Assembly (NCBI GenBank): GCA_964627455.1
Contig: CAZVKC010000008.1
Location: 62,001-126,000, forward strand
Origin: F-183 sp964627455
GTDB lineage: Bacteria > Acidobacteriota > Terriglobia > Bryobacterales > Bryobacteraceae
Length of the DNA stretch: 64,000 nucleotides
Reading direction: 5' to 3'
Shown here: one piece after another, positions 18,012 through 25,475 of the stretch
Numbering within the stretch: the first letter of the stretch is position 1
Layout: every line of letters starts with the position of its first letter
The notes under the pieces: model-generated
What the model saw: only the letters and a program-made list of their open reading frames with translations
What the model was told of the DNA's origin: nothing
Databases searched by the model: none
Made by a program: the position numbers and the translations under genes

Positions 18012-19199
18012 TTAAACGGCGGCGAGCGCCTGATCGAGATCGGCCTCGATGTCGGCGGCCGATTCAATGCCGATCGAAATCCGGACGAGGTTGTCTTTGA
18101 TCCCCATGCGTTCACGTTGCTTCGGCGGCAGGTCGCGGTGCGACGCGATCAGCGGGTAAAGCAGCAGTGAGTGCACGTCGCCGAGCGACGTCCCCCGAAC
18201 CACCATCTTCAATGCGTCCATGAACCGGAACACTTCGGGTCTGCCGGTCGCGCCCTTGATCTCGAAACTGATGATCGCGCCAGTGAGTTCCTGCGGGAAC
18301 AGCCGCGAGATGACTTCGGCATCCGGATGCGCCGGATCGCCGGTGAAGAATACACGATCCACTTTGGGATGCTTCGCCAGCCACGCCGCGATGCGGTTCG
18401 CATTCTCGCACTGCCGCTGCATGCGCACCGGGAACGACTTCACGCCGCGCATCGTCAGGTACGCCTCGAACGGACCCATGACCGGGCCGATGATCCGCGA
18501 GTAGGCGCGTAAGGGTTCGAGATGCGCCTCATCCGCCACGACAATGCCGCCGAGCACGTCGCCATGACCCGCCAGATACTTGGTGACCGAGTGGACCACC
18601 ATCGACGCGCCGAGTTGCAGCGGACGCACCAGCAACGGCGTCGAGAACGTGTTGTCGACAATCAGCGCCGTGTTGGTTTCGCGGCAGGTTTCCGCGATCT
18701 TGTCGATCTGGCCCACGCGCAGGATCGGGTTCGAAACCGTTTCCATCAACAGGCATCCAGGCTTGATGTCACGGATCGCCTTCTGCACCGCAGCGAGATC
18801 CGTGATGTTCACCCAACGGATGTCATAGCCCATCGGATCGAAGATCTTGAGCAACATGTTGATCGTCGCGCCATACATGTCGCTGGCGGCGAGGATCGTG
18901 CGGGGACGGTCGAGTAGCGCCACGATGACCGCGGTCTGCAACGCGCACATGCCGGATGCACAAGCCAGCGCGCCGGCGCCGCCTTCCAGCGAAGCGATCT
19001 GCTCTTCGAGCGCGTTATTGGTGGGATTCTCGTAACGCGAGTAGGACGGGCCGTGTTCCTCGTGACCGAAAATCTTATCGATGGTCTCGATCGAATCGTA
19101 CGTGTAGCTCGACGCCATGTAAATAGGCGTCGTGGTAGGGATCGCCGGACCGGGTTTCTTGCGATCCCCGGCATGCACTGCCTTCGAAAAAATGTCCAT
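18012..19199 (-). CDS. Cys/Met-metabolism PLP-dependent enzyme (cystathionine gamma-synthase family)
   Basis: A 395-residue trans-sulfuration enzyme of the Cys_Met_Meta_PP family. It has SRYENPTNNALEEQIASLEGG near the N-terminus, LLMETVSNPILRVGQID, the PLP-Asp in LIVDNTFSTPLLVRPL and the Schiff-base Lys in MVVHSVTKYLAGHGDVLGG at about residue 205. The C-terminal SLGDVHSLLLYPLIASHRDL and VRISIGIES are also typical. Members include cystathionine gamma-synthase and -lyase, O-acetylhomoserine sulfhydrylase and methionine gamma-lyase; sequence alone does not separate them. The gene starts 9 bases after cysS, so a role in cysteine/methionine supply is likely. Confidence 0.92.
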   Translation of the reverse strand: MDIFSKAVHAGDRKKPGPAIPTTTPIYMASSYTYDSIETIDKIFGHEEHGPSYSRYENPTNNALEEQIASLEGGAGALACASGMCALQTAVIVALLDRPRTILAASDMYGATINMLLKIFDPMGYDIRWVNITDLAAVQKAIRDIKPGCLLMETVSNPILRVGQIDKIAETCRETNTALIVDNTFSTPLLVRPLQLGASMVVHSVTKYLAGHGDVLGGIVVADEAHLEPLRAYSRIIGPVMGPFEAYLTMRGVKSFPVRMQRQCENANRIAAWLAKHPKVDRVFFTGDPAHPDAEVISRLFPQELTGAIISFEIKGATGRPEVFRFMDALKMVVRGTSLGDVHSLLLYPLIASHRDLPPKQRERMGIKDNLVRISIGIESAADIEADLDQALAAV

Positions 19200-19208
19200 G
19201 GGTGATAC

Positions 19209-20609
19209 TTACTTCCGCTTCCAGCGGACTCCGTCCTTCGTATCTTCGATGATGATGCCGAGATCGAGGAGATCTTTGCGGATCTGATCGGCCAGTTGGA
19301 AGTTGCGAGCCTTCTTGGCGGCCGTACGCTCGGCGACTTTCGCGTCAATGTCGGAATCGCTCAATGCGCCTTCCGCGACGGTCGGCTGCAACACATCAAA
19401 AACCTGGTCGAACTTGGCGAGGAAATCGAGCGCCTCTTTGGCGTTGCCCGCCTGGAACCCACCCGAATCCATCGCGCTGTTGGTGTCGCGGATGTACTCG
19501 AACACAGCCGCCAGAGCTTCCGCAGTGTTGAGATCGTCATCGAGACTCGCCTCGAACGTCGCGACCGCATCGGCCGTGCGCTTCGACATTTCCGCGTTGG
19601 CGCCTTCGGCAAACTTCGCCGTTTCGAGACGTAGCTTGTAGTTCCGCAAGCGATCGATGGACGCCTGCGCGCCCGCGAGACCTTCCATCGTGAAGTTCAG
19701 CTTCTTGCGATACGGCACGGATGCGAGCACGTAACGCAGGGCTTCGGGCGAATAGCCCATGCCCACGAGGTCCCGCAGCGTATAGAAGTTGCCGAGCGAC
19801 TTCGACATCTTCTGCATGTCGATGTTCAGGTGCTCGGAATGCAGCCAGTATTTGGCGAACTGTTTGCCCGACAGCGCCTCACTCTGCGCGATCTCGTTCT
19901 CGTGATGCGGGAACGTGAGGTCGATGCCGCCCGCATGGATGTCGAGCGTCTCGCCCAGGTACTTCATCGCCATTACGGAGCATTCGATATGCCAGCCCGG
20001 GCGGCCGTCCCCGATCTTCGTGTCCCAGGAAACCTCGCCAGGCTTCTTCGCCTTCCACAACACGAAGTCCTGCGCGCTCTCTTTGTCGTACTCATCGACA
20101 TCGACGCGCGCGCCAGCCTTCATGCCCGAAAAATCGTTATGCGACAGCTTGCCGTACTCGGGGAACTTGCTGATGCGATAGTAGGTCGAACCTTCGCTCT
20201 CGTACGTGTAGCCCTTGTCAGTTAGCGTTTGGATCGCATCCACCATTTCGTGGATGTGCTCGGTCGCCTTCACCAGCCGTTCCGGACGCTGCAGGCGCAT
20301 CTTGCCTGTGTCTTCGAGAAAAGCCTGCGTGTACACCTCGGTGTACTCCTGCAGCGACTTCCCTTCTTTGGCGGCATTGCGGATGATCTTGTCGTCCACG
20401 TCGGTGATATTCATCACGTGGTTGAGGCGGAATCCGCGGTATTGCAGCCAGCGGCGCAGGATGTCCTGAAAGGTGAAGGTTCTCAGGTTGCCGATGTGTA
20501 CGAAATTGTAGACGGTGGGTCCGCAGGTGTACATCCGGACCTCGTTGTCGTGCATCGGCCGGAATTCTTCGACACTTTGGGTGAGGGTGTTATAGAAGCG
20601 GAGACCCAT
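19209..20609 (-). CDS. cysS: Cysteinyl-tRNA synthetase
   Basis: A class I aminoacyl-tRNA synthetase of 466 residues that charges tRNA-Cys. CGPTVYNFVHIGNLRTF carries the zinc Cys and the HIGH-like HIGN, KIGDGRPGWHIECSVMAMKY carries the second zinc/cysteine site, and HHENEIAQSEA is the third zinc part. MQKMSKSLGNF is the KMSKS loop. The C-terminal DALR-like helical region ends with a basic VRWKRK. It lies between a CoA-binding protein gene (10 bases upstream) and a trans-sulfuration enzyme gene (9 bases downstream). Confidence 0.97.
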   Translation of the reverse strand: MGLRFYNTLTQSVEEFRPMHDNEVRMYTCGPTVYNFVHIGNLRTFTFQDILRRWLQYRGFRLNHVMNITDVDDKIIRNAAKEGKSLQEYTEVYTQAFLEDTGKMRLQRPERLVKATEHIHEMVDAIQTLTDKGYTYESEGSTYYRISKFPEYGKLSHNDFSGMKAGARVDVDEYDKESAQDFVLWKAKKPGEVSWDTKIGDGRPGWHIECSVMAMKYLGETLDIHAGGIDLTFPHHENEIAQSEALSGKQFAKYWLHSEHLNIDMQKMSKSLGNFYTLRDLVGMGYSPEALRYVLASVPYRKKLNFTMEGLAGAQASIDRLRNYKLRLETAKFAEGANAEMSKRTADAVATFEASLDDDLNTAEALAAVFEYIRDTNSAMDSGGFQAGNAKEALDFLAKFDQVFDVLQPTVAEGALSDSDIDAKVAERTAAKKARNFQLADQIRKDLLDLGIIIEDTKDGVRWKRK

Positions 20610-20619
20610 GGGGATCTCT

Positions 20620-21018
20620 CTATTTTAACTTAAGGTGCTCTTTGAGGATACAAAGATCCTGCACCACGAAAATTCCTTTGGATTCCGCGCGTTTTGCGGC
20701 CTCCTCGTGGGTGACGCCTTCCTGCATCCAGACGGCGCGCGCTCCGATGCGGATGGCGGATTCCACCACTTCGGGAACCGCGTCCGGGGTGCGAAACACG
20801 TCCACGATATCGACGGGCACGGGGATGTCCTCGAGCATGGCGTAGACCTTCTCACCGAGAATTTCGCTGTGCCCCGCCACGGCAGGGTTCACCGGAATGA
20901 TGCGGTAGCCGTTCGCCTGCATGTATTCGGACACGCCATAGCTCGGGCGCATGCGGCGCGGCGAAAGTCCGACAACCGCGATCGTCTTGGACGTACGAAG
21001 CAGTTCCTCAATCGTCAT
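20620..21018 (-). CDS. CoA-binding domain protein (YccU type)
   Basis: A 132-residue single-domain protein with a CoA-binding Rossmann fold, like YccU. It has TIAVVGLSPRRMRPSYGVSEYM near the N-terminus, YRIIPVNP, KVYAMLEDIPVPVDIVDVFR and ARAVWMQEGVTHEEAAKRAE. Family members bind CoA or a nucleotide; the cellular role is unknown. The ATG at 21018 overlaps the pseudouridine synthase stop by 11 bases; a TTG at 21027 would add three residues. Confidence 0.9.
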   Translation of the reverse strand: MTIEELLRTSKTIAVVGLSPRRMRPSYGVSEYMQANGYRIIPVNPAVAGHSEILGEKVYAMLEDIPVPVDIVDVFRTPDAVPEVVESAIRIGARAVWMQEGVTHEEAAKRAESKGIFVVQDLCILKEHLKLK

Positions 21019-21763
21019 CTTCTTCAACCGCAGCCGCCGGATCCGCGATCTTCAACATCTTGCGGAAACGCGCGATTTCCTTGGGATCCAAATGCCGGAA
21101 CTCGCCGGGCTTCACATCGAGCTTCAGGAACGCAATCCGCACACGACGCAACTTCTCGACCAGCAGTCCGAAGTAGCGGAACATCAGGCGAATCTGATTC
21201 TGCCGGCCTTCGATCAGTTGGACCTCATACCAGGCGTTGTCGGCCTTCTTGATGAGCTTTAGCGTACAGGGCAGCGTACGCCGTCCATGCAGCGGCACGC
21301 CGGTGCGGAACGTTTCTTCCTGTTCCTCGGTGAGCATGCCGTTGACCTTCACGACGTAGGTCTTGTTGACCTTGGTCCCCGCCGCGGTGATGCGGTTCGC
21401 GAACTCACCGTCATTGGTCATCAACAGCAAACCGTCAGAATGATAATCGAGACGGCCAACGGGGAACACGCGTTCTTTCACGCCGCGCATGAGTTCCATC
21501 ACCGTCTTGCGGCCTTCGGGATCCGACACGGTCGTGACATAACCGTCGGGCTTATTCAGCGCGAGGTACACCAGCCGCTTCGGCGCGTGAATCAGCTTGT
21601 TGTTGACCTTGATGTGGTCGCGATTGAGATCGGCCTTCGTTCCGAGTTCGGTGATGACCTTGCCGTTGACGCGCACGAGGCCGGCAAGAATCAGTTCCTC
21701 AGCCTTGCGGCGGCTCGCCACGCCCGCGCGCGACAGGATTTTCTGCAACCGTTCTTCAGCCAT
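21008..21763 (-). CDS. rluB: Ribosomal large-subunit pseudouridine synthase (RluB/RsuA family)
   Basis: A 251-residue RsuA/RluB-type enzyme converting a uridine in 23S rRNA to pseudouridine. An S4 RNA-binding domain comes first (RLQKILSRAGVASRRKAEEL, LVRVNGKVI), followed by LVYLALNKPDGYVTT and the catalytic Asp motif VFPVGRLDYHSDGLLLMTND, then GRQNQIRLMFRYFG near the end. ATG 21763 is chosen because the S4 domain begins at once; the longer frame upstream lies inside scpB. It overlaps scpB by 8 bases, and the scpB-rlu neighbourhood is common in many bacteria. The Asp-rich C-terminus (VEEDDD) is an unusual tail. Confidence 0.93.
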   Translation of the reverse strand: MAEERLQKILSRAGVASRRKAEELILAGLVRVNGKVITELGTKADLNRDHIKVNNKLIHAPKRLVYLALNKPDGYVTTVSDPEGRKTVMELMRGVKERVFPVGRLDYHSDGLLLMTNDGEFANRITAAGTKVNKTYVVKVNGMLTEEQEETFRTGVPLHGRRTLPCTLKLIKKADNAWYEVQLIEGRQNQIRLMFRYFGLLVEKLRRVRIAFLKLDVKPGEFRHLDPKEIARFRKMLKIADPAAAVEEDDD

Positions 21764-22616
21764 TTTCGCCGGCCGTTTCTGGCGTTTCGGTCTCGCCTGC
21801 CGGTTCTGCAGCAGTTTCGGCTGCGGGTTGTTCCGCCTCAACCGGAAGGGGCTCGAGGTCCGCGTCGTCACTCAACGCGAGACGGCCCAACTCCTCGAAT
21901 TCCTTCAAGGTCGGCAATTCGGAAAGGTCCTTCAAACCGAACTGCACGAGGAACTCCTTGGTCGTCTTGTACAGGATCGGCTTGCCGACGATGTTCTTGC
22001 GGCCGGCCGTCGCAATCAGCTTGCGATCGAGCAGCGTCTTCAATACGCCGGCGCCGGCGACACCGCGGATCTCCATGATCTCCGGCGCCGTGATCGGCTG
22101 CTTGTACGCGATCACCGCGAGCGTTTCGAGCGCAGCGAGCGAAAGCTTGAGCGGCGGCTTCAGGTTCTTGACGAACGTGCGGATCGCCTCGTGATGCTCG
22201 GGCTTCGTCGCCATCTTGAATCCACCCGCCACCTCGCGTACCGTCACGCCATGTTCCGGCTTCGAGTACTCGGCCACTAGTTCATCGAGGATCGGCTTGA
22301 CGATCTCCATCGGCTGCTGCACCGCCATCGCGATCTGCTGCGGCGACAGAGGTTCGTCGGTGATGTATATCACGCCCTCGATGACGGCTTTCAGCGCCGA
22401 CCGCGCGGCTTCATCCGCCGCCGGAGCTTCGGGCGTCTCGCCCGTCGAAAGCACTTCCTCGGCCGTCATCTCGACGGCTTCAGATTCTTCGCCTTCCGGC
22501 GCGGCCGCTGCTTCCGCTTCGGCGGCAGGAGTTTCGGCGGCAGCTACTGTTGTTTCTTCGGCGGCAACCTCAGTTTCAGAAGGGTTACCCGCCTCCACTA
22601 CTTCCTGTTCCTGCAT
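21756..22616 (-). CDS. scpB: Segregation and condensation protein B
   Basis: A 286-residue ScpB, one of the two partners of the SMC-ScpAB condensin complex. The winged-helix core runs from about residue 70 to 230: LKAVIEGVIYITDEPLSPQQ, LSLAALETLAVIAYKQPITAPE, IRGVAGAGVLKTLLDRKLI and YKTTKEFLVQFGLKDLSELP. The core is framed by long Ala/Glu/Thr-rich, low-complexity tails (about 65 residues N-terminal, 50 C-terminal), longer than in common ScpB proteins. The gene follows scpA after 15 bases. Confidence 0.95.
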   Translation of the reverse strand: MQEQEVVEAGNPSETEVAAEETTVAAAETPAAEAEAAAAPEGEESEAVEMTAEEVLSTGETPEAPAADEAARSALKAVIEGVIYITDEPLSPQQIAMAVQQPMEIVKPILDELVAEYSKPEHGVTVREVAGGFKMATKPEHHEAIRTFVKNLKPPLKLSLAALETLAVIAYKQPITAPEIMEIRGVAGAGVLKTLLDRKLIATAGRKNIVGKPILYKTTKEFLVQFGLKDLSELPTLKEFEELGRLALSDDADLEPLPVEAEQPAAETAAEPAGETETPETAGENG

Positions 22617-22631
22617 TGTTGTTGGACTTCT

Positions 22632-23420
22632 CTAGTTGTATTCCTGTTCGATCGCGCTAATGGCTTCTTTGGATGTAAACGCTTCATCGAAGCCTTCGCC
22701 AACCTTGAGACCGATATCGCCGAACATTTCACTCTGCGTCAGCATGATCGCCTGCCGCTTCACCAGTTCGAGCACGGCAAGAAACAGGCAGATCATCGCC
22801 CGGCGGCTGGCCTGCCCTTCGAACATCTCGGTGGCCGACAGCACCGCATCGCGCTTCTTCCGGAACAGATCCCCGATATGTTGGATCATATCCGGAACGC
22901 TCACGTCTTCCTTGCCGATTTCGTAAACCGGCTTCGACTTCACTCGATCGAGGACGTTCTGAAAAACCTTGACGAGATCGAAGAGCGACACCGACAGCCC
23001 CGGCTGCGTGTCTTCCTCCGTCGCGAACTGCTCCATCTGCGGATTCGACCAGGTCGCTTCTTCAATCACGCGCTTCTGCTGCAGCATTTCCGCCGCCTGC
23101 TTGAAACGTTCGTGTTCGATCAGCCGGTCGACCAGCTCCTTACGGGGATCCTCGGACGGCGATTCCTTTTCCAGTTCCGGATCGCGCGGCAGCAGCATCT
23201 TCGACTTGATGAGGATGAGCGTCGCCGCCATGTACACGAACTCCGAGCTCAACTCGACGTTGAGTTCGGCGGCGTGCTGCATGTAGTCCAGGTATTGCTG
23301 CGTGATCTTCGCGATCGGGATGTCGTAAATATTAATTTCCTGCTTCCGGATGAGATCCAGCAGCAGGTCCAACGGCCCTTCGTACGCGCCAACCTGAACT
23401 GTGAGCGGAGAAACTGGCAC
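22632..23420 (-). CDS. scpA: Segregation and condensation protein A
   Basis: A 262-residue ScpA kleisin that bridges the SMC heads. The N-terminal motif YEGPLDLLLDLIRKQEINIYDIPI and YLDYMQHAAELNVELSSEFVYMAATLILIKSKMLLP are diagnostic, and the C-terminal winged helix contains RRAMICLFLAVLELVKRQAI. Translation appears to begin at GTG 23420, 11 residues before the conserved YEGPLDLL; no ATG lies in a better place. It is the first gene of the six-gene minus-strand run that goes down to 18012. Confidence 0.95.
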   Translation of the reverse strand: MPVSPLTVQVGAYEGPLDLLLDLIRKQEINIYDIPIAKITQQYLDYMQHAAELNVELSSEFVYMAATLILIKSKMLLPRDPELEKESPSEDPRKELVDRLIEHERFKQAAEMLQQKRVIEEATWSNPQMEQFATEEDTQPGLSVSLFDLVKVFQNVLDRVKSKPVYEIGKEDVSVPDMIQHIGDLFRKKRDAVLSATEMFEGQASRRAMICLFLAVLELVKRQAIMLTQSEMFGDIGLKVGEGFDEAFTSKEAISAIEQEYN

Positions 23421-23463
23421 TCGTTACAGGATAGCAGTTAGGCGGTCGAAACAAACACGGAAT

Positions 23464-23976
23464 CTAGAGCAACGAGGGTGCAAGCGCGCCCTCGTGTTCG
23501 AGGAGCCAGCGCTTGCGATGGAGTCCGCCGGCGTACCCGGTCAGCGAGTCGTTCGATCCGATTACGCGGTGGCACGGCAGAACGATCCCGATGGGATTCA
23601 ACGAGTTGGCGTGGCCGACTGCACGGAACGCTTTAGGACGGTCGAGACGCTGGGCCAGTTGTCCGTAGGTCCAGGTGGAGCCCGCCGGGATCCGGCGGAG
23701 GGCCGCCCAGACCTCCTGTTGAAAACTCGTGCCGCCCGTCTCGACTTCCAGCCCGTCGAAGGCCGCAAAATCCCGCTCCGCGAAGTACCGGTGGACCCTT
23801 GCCGTCACGCCGCCGGGATTCTGCGTTTCCACGAAATCGACCTTGCCGTAACGCGCCGTGAGCAATTGCTCGAAACGGGATTCGTAACCCGAAAAGTCGA
23901 GTGAGACAAGCTGCCCTGCTTTCACAACCAGAAGAATCTGCCCGATCGGGGACTCGTAACGGTCGAAGTCAAACAT
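23464..23976 (-). CDS. ogt: Methylated-DNA--protein-cysteine methyltransferase
   Basis: A 170-residue O6-alkylguanine-DNA alkyltransferase that takes the alkyl group from O6-alkylguanine onto its own Cys135 in NPIGIVLPCHRVIGSND. The helix-turn-helix part is FQQEVWAALRRIPAGSTWTYGQLAQRL, followed by KAFRAVGHANSLNP. ATG 23976 overlaps the ada-alkA stop by 8 bases. The operon separates the Ogt function from the Ada zinc domain, whereas E. coli Ada carries both in one chain. Confidence 0.95.
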   Translation of the reverse strand: MFDFDRYESPIGQILLVVKAGQLVSLDFSGYESRFEQLLTARYGKVDFVETQNPGGVTARVHRYFAERDFAAFDGLEVETGGTSFQQEVWAALRRIPAGSTWTYGQLAQRLDRPKAFRAVGHANSLNPIGIVLPCHRVIGSNDSLTGYAGGLHRKRWLLEHEGALAPSLL

Positions 23977-25369
23977 AACGGCTCCAGAGATGCAGTGCGG
24001 CGTAGGCGCGCCAGGGTCGCCAGGCTTCGGCCCGCGCTTCCAGTTCTTTCTGTGACAGATTGCCGGCCGACTTGCGCAATCCGAGGTCGGATGACGGAAA
24101 TGCGTCCGGTTCATTCGCGGCGCGCATGGCGACGTAGTGTGCGGTCCACGGACCGATGCCTTCCACCAGGCACAAGCTGCGCTCGATGTGTTCCAGTCCT
24201 TTCGAGAGGTCAACCGCTCCGGCATCGAACGCGCCGGCGATGGCGCGCAGCGTCTCCGCTCGCTTGGTGGTCAACCCGACACCGGCGAAGTCCGCACGGC
24301 GCAGGATCTTCGCAGTGGGAAAGAGAAACGCCCCGTCGAACGGTTCACCGTACTTCTGCACGATCCGTCCGGCAAGGGTGGTGGCGCCTGCTACCGTCAC
24401 CTGCTGCCCGAGAATGGCGCGGACACACAGCTCGAACGGGTCCCAGCATCCGGGCACGCGCGTCGCAGGATTGTAGTCGAGCGACGGATCCGATTCCTGA
24501 AGATGGCGCGCGATTTCCATCGCGTTCGCACGGAGATCGAACAGGCGCCGGACGCGCTCGACGATCACCCTGAGGTCCGTCAACTGGTCGATAGCGATTT
24601 CGACTTCGACCGAATGCAGTTCCGCAAGATGGCGCACCTGAAAACGTCCCCGGCTCTCGCCAAGCCGGATGGTCCGCTGATAGATGCCGTCGCGCACGCA
24701 CTCGACGCCCGGGATCGCGCGCGCGGAAAGGAAGCGCAGCAGCGCGTCCCAATCGTATGGAGGACGGTAGCCAAGCCGGAGCGTGAGAGGTCCCTTGGCG
24801 GATTCTTCGAGAGTGCGCTTGCGGAGGTCCCGAGGGCTGCGGGCATAGACTTTTTGGATTGCATCGTTGAACCGGCGAAGGCTTCCGAATCCAGCGGCGA
24901 AGGCGATTTCCGCCACCGGCAGTGAGGTTTCAGTCAGCAGTTTCTTGGCGAACAGCACTCGACGGTTCAGCGCAACAGCCATCGGGGTCGCGCCGACATG
25001 CTCGAGGAACAATCGCCGCAGATGACGATCTCCGACGCCAAGCCGCGTCGCGAGGTCCTCGACGGAACCGTCGTCCACGACGCCGTCCTCAATGAGGCGT
25101 AACGCGCGAGTCACGGTTGCCGAAGTTCCAATCCACGCCGGAAGTCCTGGCGAGACTTCGGGACGGCATCGCAAACACGGGCGAAATCCGGCTTCCTGCG
25201 CCGCGGCTGCCGACGGATAATAGCGGCAGTTCTCCGGCTTAGGCGGGCGCACGGGGCAGATCGGACGGCAATAGATGCCGGTTGTGATGACGCCTGTGAA
25301 GAACTGACCATCGAAGCGCGCGTCGCGGGTCTCGATTGCCCGGTAGCAGGACTCGGGATCCAGGGTCAT
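23969..25369 (-). CDS. Ada-AlkA fusion: methylphosphotriester acceptor, AraC HTH and 3-methyladenine DNA glycosylase
   Basis: A 466-residue fusion for the adaptive response to alkylation. Residues 1-75 are the Ada zinc domain with Cys34, Cys38, Cys65 and Cys68 (GIYCRPICPVRPP, GFRPCLRCRPE). Residues 85-185 are an AraC-type helix-turn-helix (VEDLATRLGVGDRHLRRLFL, PVAEIAFAAGFGSLRRFN). Residues 200-466 are AlkA: its N-terminal domain, then the HhH-GPD core CVRAILGQQVTVAGATTLAG and LVEGIGPWTAHYVAMRA with the catalytic Asp in DAFPSSDLGLRK. Such proteins are usually labelled AlkA or Ada-like. Expression is presumably autoregulated by methylation of the Ada domain. ATG 25369 is preferred to a GTG one codon upstream. 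Confidence 0.95.
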   Translation of the reverse strand: MTLDPESCYRAIETRDARFDGQFFTGVITTGIYCRPICPVRPPKPENCRYYPSAAAAQEAGFRPCLRCRPEVSPGLPAWIGTSATVTRALRLIEDGVVDDGSVEDLATRLGVGDRHLRRLFLEHVGATPMAVALNRRVLFAKKLLTETSLPVAEIAFAAGFGSLRRFNDAIQKVYARSPRDLRKRTLEESAKGPLTLRLGYRPPYDWDALLRFLSARAIPGVECVRDGIYQRTIRLGESRGRFQVRHLAELHSVEVEIAIDQLTDLRVIVERVRRLFDLRANAMEIARHLQESDPSLDYNPATRVPGCWDPFELCVRAILGQQVTVAGATTLAGRIVQKYGEPFDGAFLFPTAKILRRADFAGVGLTTKRAETLRAIAGAFDAGAVDLSKGLEHIERSLCLVEGIGPWTAHYVAMRAANEPDAFPSSDLGLRKSAGNLSQKELEARAEAWRPWRAYAALHLWSRYV

Positions 25370-25411
25370 CACGCCTTCCAGTATGCCGGACCCCCACCCG
25401 GAACACTAGCC

Positions 25412-25440
25412 ATTTTCGGACATTGCCGACGCGATATAAT
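25412..25440 (+). promoter_or_regulatory. Promoter candidate for the second DUF1549/DUF1553 gene
   Basis: A perfect -10 hexamer TATAAT is at 25435-25440. At 17 bases upstream there is only a weak -35-like ATTTTC (25412-25417). The element is in the 106-base divergent region between ada-alkA and the plus-strand gene at 25476. Confidence 0.45.
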
Positions 25441-25463
25441 TTGCTGCACATCCCTGACTGTGT

Positions 25464-25470
25464 AAGGAGA
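25464..25470 (+). promoter_or_regulatory. Ribosome binding site deciding the start at 25476
   Basis: AAGGAGA lies 5 bases before ATG 25476. An out-of-frame ATG at 25472 is too close to it. This is one of the few strong Shine-Dalgarno sequences in the window. Confidence 0.8.
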
Positions 25471-25475
25471 GATGG

